64,000 nucleotides of DNA from Emticicia sp031378345 (GCA_031378345.1 JANNDY010000106.1:97039-161038), one strand, 5' to 3'; shown: positions 35,930-44,241, counted from the stretch's first letter. Made by a program: numbers and translations. The notes: generated by a model not told the origin, from the letters alone.

Positions 35930-37270
35930 ATGGAATCTAAAGAAACAAAACCTTCGCTGCGTTATGCGTGGTATGTGGTGGGCGTGCTATTGCTTGCTTA
36001 CATTTCTTCATTTATTGATAGACAAATCTTATCACTTTTGGTAAAACCAATCAAAGCATCTTTTGGCATAACAGATACTCAAATGGGAGTCTTGATGGGG
36101 CTGAGTTTTGCTGTACTTTATACTTTGGTGGGCATTCCGATTGGCTTGATGGCTGACAGAATGAACCGAAAAAAAATCATTGCTTGGGGTATTATGATTT
36201 GGAGTATTATGACAGTTTTTTGTGGTTTGGCAGGTAGTTATTCCTTGTTTTTTCTTGCCAGAGTGGGTGTAGGCATTGGTGAAGCGGCACTTTCGCCAGC
36301 AGCATATTCAATAATTTCAGATTATTTTCCGAAGAAAAAATTGGCAACAGCATTGAGCGTTTATAATATGGGCATATACTTAGGTTCAGGCTTATCAATA
36401 TTGATTGGTGCAGCTCTGAGAACCATGATAGGAAAAGAAAATATTATTATACCATACATAGGAGAGATATTTTCATGGCAAATGATATTTTTTTATATTG
36501 GTTTGCCCGGAATATTTATTGTTTTGCTTGTTCAAACTATCAAAGAACCTAAGCGTATTGAATTTGATTCTGTAAAAGAGATAACCGAAACGAGTAGTTT
36601 TAAGGAGATTCTTACCTATTTTAAGGCAAATAGGCTTACTTTTTTATACTTAAATTTCAGTATGGCATTCATGGCTTTTGCCACGTATGCCGGTATTTAT
36701 TGGCTACCTACCATGTTGGGCAGAGTGCATGGTTGGGCAGATACCAAAGCTGGCGTAACTTTCGGACTTTTGATCACTGTTTTTTCTACATTGGGCGTAA
36801 TTTCGGGTGGAAGATATGCAGATTATTTAACTAAAAAAGGGGTTGTACAAGCCAAAATGTTGGCAGGATTTAGAGGAATGGCAGTTGCAATGTGTTGTAC
36901 GCTTGGCATATTGCTACCCGACATCAATATCGGTATATTTTTTGTTGCAGGATTTTGCTTTTTTAGTTCATTTCCTTATGGCTCGGCAACGGCTGCTATT
37001 CAAGAAATTGTGCCCAACAAAATGAGGGCTATTTTCTCAGCTTTTTTCTTATTTGTAGTCAATATTATAGGTCTTGGCTTTGGACCACTCACGGTAGGTC
37101 TTTTGAATGATGCTGTTTTTGGCGACCCAAACAAAATTCATTATTCACTCTTTATTACGCAGTTTTTGGGTTGTTCATTATCAGCATTATGTCTTTATTT
37201 AGGTCTAAAACCTTTTGTACGAAGTGTTGATTATTTGAAAAAATACTTGGCTGTTTCAAACCAGAATTAG
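35930..37270 (+). CDS. MFS transporter (spinster-like)
   Basis: The protein has 446 residues with twelve predicted hydrophobic segments. The first cytoplasmic loop motif reads GLMADRMNRKKII (the MFS G-x3-D-R-x-G/N-R-[KR] signature), and FIDRQILSLLVKPIKASFGI in helix 1 is typical of the spinster/ACS-like branch, as is RVGVGIGEAALSPAAYSIISD. Members carry organic anions, sugars or lipids. The substrate is unknown here. A perfect hairpin terminator follows. Confidence 0.88.
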   Translation: MESKETKPSLRYAWYVVGVLLLAYISSFIDRQILSLLVKPIKASFGITDTQMGVLMGLSFAVLYTLVGIPIGLMADRMNRKKIIAWGIMIWSIMTVFCGLAGSYSLFFLARVGVGIGEAALSPAAYSIISDYFPKKKLATALSVYNMGIYLGSGLSILIGAALRTMIGKENIIIPYIGEIFSWQMIFFYIGLPGIFIVLLVQTIKEPKRIEFDSVKEITETSSFKEILTYFKANRLTFLYLNFSMAFMAFATYAGIYWLPTMLGRVHGWADTKAGVTFGLLITVFSTLGVISGGRYADYLTKKGVVQAKMLAGFRGMAVAMCCTLGILLPDINIGIFFVAGFCFFSSFPYGSATAAIQEIVPNKMRAIFSAFFLFVVNIIGLGFGPLTVGLLNDAVFGDPNKIHYSLFITQFLGCSLSALCLYLGLKPFVRSVDYLKKYLAVSNQN

Positions 37271-37278
37271 TTGTGTTA

Positions 37279-37314
37279 AACCTTCTTGTGAAAAGTGTTT
37301 TTCACAAGAAGGTT
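37279..37314. terminator. Perfect 16-bp hairpin, bidirectional terminator
   Basis: AACCTTCTTGTGAAAA and its exact complement, with a four-base loop (GTGT), lie between the MFS gene and the convergent antitoxin gene. Confidence 0.9.
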
Positions 37315-37317
37315 CAC

Positions 37318-37379
37318 TTTTTGATTCAAAATCAAGTAATAACTGCCTTTTTTGATTCAAAATCAAGCAATAACTGCCT
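37318..37379. repeat. 31-bp tandem duplication covering the antitoxin stop
   Basis: Units 37318-37348 and 37349-37379 are identical except for one T/C difference. Each contains the palindrome TTGATTTTGAATCAA. The second unit includes the last codons and stop of the HTH antitoxin gene. Confidence 0.9.
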
Positions 37380-37746
37380 TAAAAGCAATATATTTATCCA
37401 TTGCCTTCATCATTTCTTCAGCCACAAAAGCCTTCATTTCGTTGAGTTCTTGCTCACGGTTGAGCGGAATTGGTCCAGCAACCAACTGAATATGTAACAC
37501 TCGCTCGATTTCCCAAAGTGTTTCGGTCGTAAAATTATGCATACCACTTAGCCACTTGCTTACCTCAGATGCTTTTTTGCCCATCATGTACGCAAACTCT
37601 TGGTTAGAGAGTCCTCTTTCCTGCAATTTATCATCAATTCGGGCAGCTAAGAGCATACGTTTTTTTACCTGTTCACGCTTTTCAGGTCGCATTTGCTTTT
37701 GTAATTCTTCGATTATGGTGCTGTGGTACTCTCTTGCCTTATTCAT
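37363..37746 (-). CDS. HTH (XRE-type) antitoxin
   Basis: The ATG at 37746 is preferred to a TTG at 37755. The protein has 127 residues. The helix-turn-helix is ERGLSNQEFAYMMGKKASEVSKWLSG with a conserved-looking WLSG end, and the C-terminal helix is amphipathic (EMMKAMDKYI). It overlaps the 3' end of the upstream toxin frame by 8 bp, the normal toxin-first order of HigBA-like modules. The partner toxin is interrupted by a stop codon, so the antitoxin may be orphaned. Its last codons are inside a 31-bp tandem duplication. Confidence 0.82.
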   Translation of the reverse strand: MNKAREYHSTIIEELQKQMRPEKREQVKKRMLLAARIDDKLQERGLSNQEFAYMMGKKASEVSKWLSGMHNFTTETLWEIERVLHIQLVAGPIPLNREQELNEMKAFVAEEMMKAMDKYIAFKAVIA

Positions 37747-38233
37747 CAGTTTCAAAAGTTAAATTTCCTAAAAGTTCCATTTCATTTTTTGACCAATATA
37801 TTTCTCTATCTTTTGTTTGTAAATGTATCATATTCGAAATTGAGCGTATCAAATAGTTTTCAGAAGTTAATTTTGGGTCTTCTTGCAAGGCTCTAATATT
37901 TTTGGACTTCGGTCCGCCACCACCTAAAATGATAATACTACTACCCAAACGAACACAATAAAGCCTAAGATTAGAATGAGGTAAATCATACAACGCACAA
38001 ACCAAATCTCCCAGTCACCCTTCATTTTCTTTGAACATATTTGGTCTGGCTCCAGTTTGATGTGCCATTAGCTCCATTCTGAATAATATATCCTCCACAT
38101 CATTAAAGAAATTTTGGTGATTTTCCTCTAAAAATTGGTCAAACAATGTGATATTATTATCATCAATAATGGCAGAATAAAAAGTTGTTTTTTTGCCCGA
38201 ATATTGAGAGAGTTTGACAATTTCTATTTTCAT
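37739..38233 (-). pseudogene. Toxin gene interrupted by an in-frame TGA (HigB/RelE-like partner of the HTH antitoxin)
   Basis: Two frames that look separate lie in the same reading frame: MKIEIVKLSQYSGKKTTFY ... KENEG, then TGA (38017-38015), then LGDLVCALYDLPHSNLRLY ... ELLGNLTFETDE. Joined, they make one protein of about 164 residues. From memory this matches a Bacteroidota family usually encoded just upstream of an XRE antitoxin (YCVRLGSSIIILGGGGPK block, EITW-type ending). A single nonsense mutation has therefore split the toxin. It is either dead, or an early-stop peptide is made and a downstream restart at TTG 38005 is possible. The frame is otherwise undamaged, so the event is recent. 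Confidence 0.8.
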
Positions 38234-38306
38234 AGGATTGATTTATTTTACAACAAAATTAATCAATAAATAATATAAGACAATTATAAATGAATATTTT
38301 AGAAAA

Positions 38307-38582
38307 TCAATGTTTTGCTACCCAATAATCCCAACATTGGAAAAGCTCCATTGTTTGTTCGGAGGCATCAATTTTACTTAGTTTTGAATAGGCAATTGGC
38401 TTGATATATTCGCCGTCAGCCATTTCAAGTTTAAAATCATGTCCTTTGAAATCTTCGTCGTCGGCATCTAAACCTACGATGGTTACTTGCTTCAATTCAA
38501 GCATGCTATCACGCTTTTTGAATGCTGCCGTAGCCTCAAATGGAAATTCGAGGTCATCTTCCATTGTTGTAAACCAGCCCAT
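38307..38582 (-). CDS. CcbP-like calcium-binding protein, possibly missing its normal start
   Basis: The protein has 91 residues from ATG 38582 (MGWFTTMEDDLEFPFEATA). The segment GWF-x3-E-D-x-L-x-FPF and the later VTIVGLDADDEDFKGHDFKLEM match the CcbP-type acidic calcium-binding family. In frame upstream, codons read IDYEIVVDAYDDYEVS, which also fits the family, but no ATG/GTG/TTG precedes them before the TAA stop of the higA gene (38664). The native start therefore seems lost, or an unusual codon is used. It follows higA directly and may be an operon passenger. Confidence 0.65.
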   Translation of the reverse strand: MGWFTTMEDDLEFPFEATAAFKKRDSMLELKQVTIVGLDADDEDFKGHDFKLEMADGEYIKPIAYSKLSKIDASEQTMELFQCWDYWVAKH

Positions 38583-38663
38583 GCTTACTTCATAGTCGTC
38601 ATAAGCATCTACTACGATTTCGTAGTCTATTTTGTATTTTATTTGTTCGGGGTTAGCATGGTT

Positions 38664-39014
38664 TTATATGGCAATTAAAAAATTGACAGGAATATTTAAG
38701 CCTTTACTAAGGCGTTGTATCATCGAAATTGTTAGTTCTTGCTTACGATTCATCACTTTTGATACTTTTGTTTTATCGCCAATAAAAGGAATCAAATCTC
38801 GCTGTTTGAGATTATCTTGTTCCATTTTATACTGCAAAAATTTGATTGGGTCGCTTGCTTGCATCGGCACATAAATAGATTCATACGCCTCAATAAGTGT
38901 AACGAGCATATCCAATTCTTGCCCTTCAGCGGAAGTTTTAGTAGGCTTCAATTTCATCAGATTTCGTACCCGATGCAATGCCATTTGGTGATTTTTCTCT
39001 GATATTTCATTCAT
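38664..39014 (-). CDS. higA: HigA-type HTH antitoxin
   Basis: The protein has 116 residues. It has a helical N-terminus (EKNHQMALHRVRNLMKLKPT) and a C-terminal XRE-type helix-turn-helix (NLKQRDLIPFIGDKTKVSKV, MNRKQELTISMIQRLSKGLN). It overlaps the toxin gene upstream by 8 bp (toxin first), the standard higBA arrangement. It should bind and silence HigB and repress its own promoter. The pair looks intact. Confidence 0.88.
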   Translation of the reverse strand: MNEISEKNHQMALHRVRNLMKLKPTKTSAEGQELDMLVTLIEAYESIYVPMQASDPIKFLQYKMEQDNLKQRDLIPFIGDKTKVSKVMNRKQELTISMIQRLSKGLNIPVNFLIAI

Positions 39015-39312
39015 TGTATTCGATGGTTTTAACGTCTATCTTATCATATTGCTTGTGCGTACCAATCCAGATGATAAAAACGAGTTCAAATTCATAATCT
39101 ATTTCTGTAACAAGTCTAAAATCATTGCCTTTGATGTTAAAAACAACTTGATTATTGGCTACAATACTTGCATTTCCATAGATTTTCTTTACATCGTTTG
39201 GAGATTTCCAAATAGCCTGTTTTACTTCGTTGTACCAATCTAACAAAGGGGATTCAGCTTTTGGGTAAATAAGCCAAAAATTGCGTATAGTTGCTTTTGC
39301 AATGATTCTCAT
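39007..39312 (-). CDS. higB: HigB-type mRNA interferase toxin
   Basis: The ATG at 39312 is used; the longer frame needs a TTG. The protein has 101 residues. KATIRNFWLIYPKAESPLLDWYNEV, GNDFRLVTEIDYEFELVFI and WIGTHKQYDKIDVKTIEY are the classic blocks of the HigB_toxin (RelE-superfamily) family that cleaves ribosome-bound mRNA. It is first gene of the pair with higA, overlapping by 8 bp. Confidence 0.9.
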   Translation of the reverse strand: MRIIAKATIRNFWLIYPKAESPLLDWYNEVKQAIWKSPNDVKKIYGNASIVANNQVVFNIKGNDFRLVTEIDYEFELVFIIWIGTHKQYDKIDVKTIEYNE

Positions 39313-39366
39313 GCTCAAATGTAGTATTAAGTTGCGATATTCGCAACTATAATTAGATTTTCTTTT

Positions 39367-39656
39367 CTAAAATTCTCCTTTGTAAGTGTTTGACCAGCCA
39401 AGAATAGCCTTCAGTTTTTGTGCAGGATTGAAGCGAAAAGCGATAGAATCTTTAAGTTCGGAAACATGAAAATTACCCAAATGCTCAATCGTTATTGGGC
39501 GGTGGTCTTTCACTCCATCAAGTAGGGTTTCGATAAAATTTCTGACTTATTGGGTAGCTTCACTTTCTGAAATACCTGCTTTTTGGGCATACATTTTCAC
39601 AAATTCTTTGTGTTTGATGATTTCTTTTTAGAACCTGAGCGTCCGAAAAATGGCAT
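39367..39656 (-). pseudogene. HU/IHF-like DNA-binding protein, broken by a frameshift and a stop
   Basis: No open frame exists, but minus-strand pieces form a clear HU-like protein. MPFFGRSGSKKK starts at ATG 39656. After a frameshift in the A-rich run near 39628-39636 it continues EIIKHKEFVKMYAQKAGIS. An in-frame TAA (39549-39547) interrupts it, and then VRNFIETLLDG, ITIEHLGNFHVSELKDSIAF and FNPAQKLKAILG run to TAG at 39367. GNF-x-V and F-x-P-x-x-K-L-K are HU landmarks. Two independent lesions make it a pseudogene. Confidence 0.82.
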
Positions 39657-39671
39657 GGGGGGGTTAGAGGT

Positions 39672-40067
39672 TTATTGGAAAAGGCGATTTTTGAAACTAT
39701 CGCCCACTTTAGAGAGTACTTCAAAAGTAAAATCAAAAATTAGCTCGTCACTGAATGCTTCAAATTTAATTGGCAGACCCAATCGAAATATTTTTGTGCC
39801 ATTTTTTGAGTTTAAAATATTTTTTCCATCACTTAATTCGTGGTATTTTCCATCAAATTTCAGGTTTTTACCATCCATTAAATCTTTCCACTGGGCAGGT
39901 ATAATATCTTTTTCAAAATTATCTTTTAGCAATAATAAGGCTTTCAAAAGTGAACTTTTTCCGCTACTATTCGGTCCAATAAGCAATGTAATCGGAGCAA
40001 AATCAAACCAAGTATAGTCTTTAAAAACCCTAAAATTTTCCAGCCCAAAGCCTTTTAAGTGTTGCAT
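39672..40067 (-). pseudogene. Truncated AAA ATPase (N-terminal fragment)
   Basis: The 131 residues have a good OLD/DUF3696-type start (LENFRVFKDYTWFDFAPITL, Walker A GPNSSGKSS near residues 32-40). The frame stops before signature, Walker B or H-loop, whereas this class is normally over 350 residues. The truncation point abuts the broken HU-like gene (15 bp apart), so a deletion or insertion probably joined the two. Remnant of another ATPase-based defence gene. Confidence 0.75.
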
Positions 40068-40165
40068 GATATTGTCTTAAATTTTAATTAGATTCTTGTA
40101 AAAGTAGCATTTTTCAACTTTTTATCAAGATTTTATGTTATGTTTGGATAAAACTAATCAATCGT

Positions 40166-40378
40166 ATGAGTGCATTAACTGTCCGCAGAGAAAATGAAAA
40201 CATTATGATTTCTATTCCTGCATCTATCAATAATGCTTATATCGAGCAATTGCTCGATTATCTCCGAGTAAAATCAATTGCTGCCGAAAGCCAAGCAACC
40301 GAAGAAGAAATCGTGGAACTTGCCAGCGGAATCAATCAATCATGGTGGCAAACTAATAAACAACGCTTTATCAAATGA
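40166..40378 (+). CDS. Small antitoxin for a PIN-domain toxin
   Basis: The protein has 70 residues: MSALTVRRENENIMISIPAS, then IEQLLDYLRVKSIAAESQ. A short beta/helix N-terminus with an amphipathic, acidic tail is typical of VapB-type antitoxins. ATGA overlap with the PIN-domain gene shows translational coupling. The family is not recognised, but the context is decisive. Confidence 0.78.
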   Translation: MSALTVRRENENIMISIPASINNAYIEQLLDYLRVKSIAAESQATEEEIVELASGINQSWWQTNKQRFIK

Positions 40379-40806
40379 AGGTAGTTGTTGATACAAGTGC
40401 TGTAATGAGTGCTATTATGAGCAAAAATGGTAGAGTTGCCGATGTTTTACTCAATCCAATATTTGAGTTTGAACGTTATTCGTGCTACTTTATGCCTGTC
40501 GAACTTTTCAAGCATAAACCCAAATTATTACAATATTCCAAACTCGAAGAGTCAGACCTTTTAGATGCCCTTTACACCATACTCCGCAAAATACACTTGG
40601 TAAATGAGTCGCTAATTTCTACTAAAAACTGGTTATTGGCAGACGATTTAACCAAAAGTGTTGATAATAAGGATATTAGTTTTGTGGCTTTATCTTTACA
40701 TTTAGATGCAACTTTATGGACACTTGACCGCAAACTTGCGACTCATTTACAAGAAAAAGGATTTCAAAATGTAGTCAATACCCAAGGGCTAATTGATTTG
40801 TTGTAA
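40375..40806 (+). CDS. PIN-domain toxin (VapC-like ribonuclease)
   Basis: The protein has 143 residues. VVVDTSAVMSAIM supplies the first PIN aspartate (residue 5). The Glu in MPVELFKHKP and the later NKDISFVALSLHLDATLWTLDRKL supply the remaining acidic residues. VapC-type toxins cut tRNA or rRNA with Mg2+. It overlaps the antitoxin gene by 4 bp and forms the only fully intact plus-strand module in this toxin-antitoxin cluster. Confidence 0.88.
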   Translation: MKVVVDTSAVMSAIMSKNGRVADVLLNPIFEFERYSCYFMPVELFKHKPKLLQYSKLEESDLLDALYTILRKIHLVNESLISTKNWLLADDLTKSVDNKDISFVALSLHLDATLWTLDRKLATHLQEKGFQNVVNTQGLIDLL

Positions 40807-40928
40807 ACTCTCCCAAATCTATAACAAAAACGCAATAAAACAAATTACATACCTCCTCACCCATACGAGTAACAGGTGTACAAAATCATCGAAAACTCAA
40901 TATCACATAAAATTCCATTCACTGGTTT

Positions 40929-41858
40929 TCAATTCAACTTCACCGCCCAAGCACGCTCAAAAACATCGCCTGCGGCAAGGATATTAATTCCTTCTTTTTC
41001 GGTTAATTCTTGCGAATGATTAACCGAATCGGCAATGCCACACCAAGGTTCGATGCAAACGAAATCGGCATTTTTGGCTGCCCAAATCCCGAGAAATGGA
41101 AATCCTGCAAAGTCAAATTTGAGTGAATGTTGGCTATTGGCAGATTTTAAAGTTACGGTTGTAGATTGTAGTTCTTTGAAAACCAAAGCATCTTGATAAA
41201 ATAACTCTTTTGTGAGTGGAATAATCTTGGTTTCTGACAAAAATGATTCGTCGTCTTCGTCTTCAAAAATGCCATTTCCAATACTTTTTAGTGCTTTAAA
41301 TAATGGCTCAGGAGTTTCCAAAATCAGTCCTTGTTCGCTCAATCCCCAGCGTTGAAAATTTTCTTCATGGTCAAATTCCAAGTAAAAATCTTCATATTTC
41401 ATGCCTTTTTGGAATGGAACGGCAAAGGCAGGGTGTCCGCCAACGGAGAAATACATATCATTTTCTCCCAAATTTGTTACATGATAAGTTACACTCAAAA
41501 GATTGGCGTAAAGTTCATAAACTATGCGAAATTCAAAATCAAAAGGATAAATTTCGTAGGTGCTTTCATCAGAATAAAGCACCAAACTAATGCCATCGTC
41601 CCAGTGGTCTTCTACTTCAAAAATCCTATCCCGTGCAAAGCCGTGACGAGGTAAATGATAGGTTTTTCCTTCAAAAATATAGGCATTATCTTTCAAACCG
41701 CCCACAATTGGAAATAAAATGGGGGAAGATTTCCCCCAAAAATTTGAGTCGGCACTCCACATATATTCAATGCCATTTTCTTTATGGAATAAGCCTGTTA
41801 GCTCCGCCCCTTTGAGGTTTATTGAAACTCCTAAGTATTCGTTTTCTATTGTGTACAT
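40929..41858 (-). CDS. Aldose 1-epimerase-like (galactose mutarotase superfamily) protein
   Basis: The ATG at 41858 (MYTIENEYLGVSINLKGAEL) is preferred; an upstream start at 41885 lies in repeat words. The protein has 309 residues. The superfamily blocks are SPILFPIVGGLKDN, LPRHGFARDRIFEV, VGGHPAFAVPF and a C-terminal CIEPWCGIADS, typical of LacX-type epimerases. It probably interconverts anomers of free or phosphorylated sugars in the cytoplasm. It lies downstream of radA on the same strand. Confidence 0.88.
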   Translation of the reverse strand: MYTIENEYLGVSINLKGAELTGLFHKENGIEYMWSADSNFWGKSSPILFPIVGGLKDNAYIFEGKTYHLPRHGFARDRIFEVEDHWDDGISLVLYSDESTYEIYPFDFEFRIVYELYANLLSVTYHVTNLGENDMYFSVGGHPAFAVPFQKGMKYEDFYLEFDHEENFQRWGLSEQGLILETPEPLFKALKSIGNGIFEDEDDESFLSETKIIPLTKELFYQDALVFKELQSTTVTLKSANSQHSLKFDFAGFPFLGIWAAKNADFVCIEPWCGIADSVNHSQELTEKEGINILAAGDVFERAWAVKLN

Positions 41859-41866
41859 TTTTTTTT

Positions 41867-41902
41867 CATTCAAACATTCTATCATTCAAACATTCACTCA
41901 TT
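41867..41902. repeat. CATTCAAA/CATTCTAT words
   Basis: ATTCAAACATTCTATC words are repeated in the 50-bp gap between radA and the epimerase gene. The same vocabulary occurs at 2949-3044. Confidence 0.6.
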
Positions 41903-41907
41903 GATTC

Positions 41908-43287
41908 TCACCCAAACAATTCACTAAAAATCTCTTCCAGCTTACTTGCAGCAACGATTTCGATTTTATAAAGTTTGGTATCTAAGCCTTTGAGGTTATA
42001 TTTTGAGATAAATATTTTCTTGAAACCTAATTTTTCTGCTTCCGAAATTCGGTTATCAATGCGATTGACAGCACGAACTTCGCCCCCAAGACCAACCTCT
42101 GCAGCAAAACAGGCAGAACTCGGCACACTAATATCTTCATAAGACGAAATAATAGATACGCAAATTGCCAAATCAATGGCAGGGTCTTCCACTTTCAGTC
42201 CGCCTGCAATATTCAAGAAAACATCTTGCGTACCGAGTCTAAAACCGCCACGTTTTTCCAAAACCGCCAATAACATTTGTGTTCTTCGGCTATCAAAACC
42301 GTTGCTTGTACGCTGTGGCGTGCCGTAAGTTGCGATACTTACTAATGATTGAATTTCTATCAAAAGTGGACGGTTTCCTTCAAGCATTGCAGCAATAGTA
42401 ATGCCGCTTAAATCTTCTTCACGCTGCGAGATCAAAATCTCCGAAGGGTTACTCACTTGGCGTAGTCCAGAGCTTTGCATTTCGTAAATTCCTAACTCAG
42501 AAGTACTTCCAAAGCGGTTTTTGGTAGTTCGCAAGATTCTGTACGTCATGTGTCGGTCGCCTTCAAACTGCAAAACGGTGTCCACCATGTGTTCCAAAAC
42601 TTTTGGTCCAGCCAAACCACCGTCCTTCGTAATATGCCCAATCATAAAGACAGGAATGTCCGATTCTTTCGAGAATTTCATCAATTCTGCCGCACATTCT
42701 TTCACTTGTGACACACTTCCTGCCCCCGATTCTATCAGAGGCGAAGCCAAAGTTTGAATCGAATCAATGATTACAATATCAGGTTCGATGAGTTCGATTT
42801 GGCGAAAAACATTGTCCGTTGAAGTTTCATTCAAGATATAACATTTGTCATTGACATAGTTCATTCTCTCGGCACGCATCTTTATTTGCTGCTCACTTTC
42901 TTCGCCCGAAACATACAAAATAGTGTAATCTTTAAGGCTGAGAGCAATTTGTAGCATCAAAGTTGATTTTCCTATGCCTGGTTCTCCACCAATCAAAACT
43001 AAAGAGCCAGGTACAATTCCTCCACCCAAAACTCTGTTCAATTCATCGTCTTCCGTTACGATTCTATAACGTTCTTGTGTAGTGATTTCAGAAAGCGTTT
43101 TCGGTTTATTTGCTGCTTTTTGAACCCCCGACGAAGAAAATTTCCAATTTCCTTTTTCGGGTTCGTCTTTGGTCAAAATTTCTTCAACCATCGTATTCCA
43201 CTCGCCACAAGATGTGCAGCGACCAAGATATTTTGGTGAACTAAAACCACAACTTTGGCAAAAATATGCCGTTTTCACTTTTGCCAT
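41908..43287 (-). CDS. radA: DNA repair protein RadA
   Basis: The protein has 459 residues. It has an N-terminal zinc finger (CQSCG...CTSCG, residues 9-28), Walker A GGEPGIGKST (about 100), the RadA-specific KNRFG motif (TKNRFGSTSELG, about 255) and a C-terminal Lon-protease-like domain (DLAICVSIISSYED). RadA is a RecA-like helicase for branch migration in recombination. Length and domain order are complete. Confidence 0.97.
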   Translation of the reverse strand: MAKVKTAYFCQSCGFSSPKYLGRCTSCGEWNTMVEEILTKDEPEKGNWKFSSSGVQKAANKPKTLSEITTQERYRIVTEDDELNRVLGGGIVPGSLVLIGGEPGIGKSTLMLQIALSLKDYTILYVSGEESEQQIKMRAERMNYVNDKCYILNETSTDNVFRQIELIEPDIVIIDSIQTLASPLIESGAGSVSQVKECAAELMKFSKESDIPVFMIGHITKDGGLAGPKVLEHMVDTVLQFEGDRHMTYRILRTTKNRFGSTSELGIYEMQSSGLRQVSNPSEILISQREEDLSGITIAAMLEGNRPLLIEIQSLVSIATYGTPQRTSNGFDSRRTQMLLAVLEKRGGFRLGTQDVFLNIAGGLKVEDPAIDLAICVSIISSYEDISVPSSACFAAEVGLGGEVRAVNRIDNRISEAEKLGFKKIFISKYNLKGLDTKLYKIEIVAASKLEEIFSELFG

Positions 43288-43454
43288 CTTTGTTTTTGAC
43301 CTCTTTTTGTTAATCTCTTGTTAATAAAATACGAATTTGCGAATAATATACGTTAATTCCACAGAATAATGAACACAATATAATTTTTCCTATTATTTAT
43401 GAGTGAATGTCTATTTTTCATAATAAGTTTACTAATCATTTAACAAAAATTGAC

Positions 43455-44063
43455 ATGAAAAAAATCACAGTCCTTAGCCTTTTCGCCTTTATTAGTTTGG
43501 CTTCCACGACTTACGCTCAAAAAGGCTTTCAATTAGGTATCAAAGGTGGTGTTACTTTTAACCAAATTACGACCGATGGCGGTTCACTCGGAAAAAACAT
43601 TTCGCAAAGTTATGATACAAAAACTGGCTATGTTGTAGGTGTTTGGGGACGTTTTGGGAACAAAATTTTCTTGCAACCCGAACTTCTTTTGGCTCAAAAA
43701 GGCGGCACAATTGACATTCAAAATGTTGGAAAAGTGAAGTTTTCGTACAGCAATCTTGATGTGCCAGTTTTGGTAGGCTTTAAAGTTCTTAAAATTTTCA
43801 ATGTTCATGCAGGGCCCGTTGCAACTTTCAAACTTACCGAAGACCAAAAATTAACTGATGCTTTGAAAGGACTGACTACCTCGAATGAAGCCATCAAAAA
43901 TGCGTCATTTGGCTATCAATTAGGGGCTGGAGTGAAGATTTTAGGTTTTAATATAGATTTGAGAAAAGTGGGTAGTTTGTCCGAAATTTCGGCACTGAAT
44001 ATGAATAGCAATCAATTTAAAGACAAAGGCTGGCAAGTAACAGTTGGATTTAAGATTATCTAA
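43455..44063 (+). CDS. Outer-membrane beta-barrel (porin family) protein
   Basis: The ATG at 43455 gives a clean signal peptide (MKKITVLSLFAFISLAS ... YAQ); a start at 43407 would bury it. The protein has 202 residues of alternating strands (FQLGIKGGVTFNQI, TGYVVGVWGRFGNKIFLQPE, SYSNLDVPVLVGFKV, WQVTVGFKII), fitting the PF13568-type eight-stranded barrel. Cargo or function unknown. A terminator follows. Confidence 0.87.
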   Translation: MKKITVLSLFAFISLASTTYAQKGFQLGIKGGVTFNQITTDGGSLGKNISQSYDTKTGYVVGVWGRFGNKIFLQPELLLAQKGGTIDIQNVGKVKFSYSNLDVPVLVGFKVLKIFNVHAGPVATFKLTEDQKLTDALKGLTTSNEAIKNASFGYQLGAGVKILGFNIDLRKVGSLSEISALNMNSNQFKDKGWQVTVGFKII

Positions 44064-44086
44064 AAATAGTTTGAACTCAATTTGAA

Positions 44087-44115
44087 AATCTCTCCTGATG
44101 GAGAGATTTTTTTTT
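44087..44115 (+). terminator. Terminator after the porin gene
   Basis: AATCTCTCC and GGAGAGATT flank a TGAT loop (44096-44099), with nine or more T residues after the stem. Confidence 0.93.
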
Positions 44116-44148
44116 GTTTTATCAAGTTTTAATATTTGTTTTTCTTGT

Positions 44149-44241
44149 TGTCATGCTGAAAGCATCTGGGCGTCGGTCGCTGTTGGCGAGTATAAATCCT
44201 ACGCTAACGGATGCTTTCGGAGACGCCCACTCAGAATGACA
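44149..44241. repeat. Quasi-palindromic intergenic repeat (TGTCATGCTGA ... TCAGAATGACA)
   Basis: Outer arms TGTCATGCTGA/TCAGAATGACA and inner arms GGGCGTC/GACGCCC and AAGCATC/GATGCTT are nested around a GGTCGCTGTTGGCGAG centre. It is more GC-rich than its surroundings and codes for nothing recognisable. It looks like a dispersed REP-type element. Confidence 0.7.
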
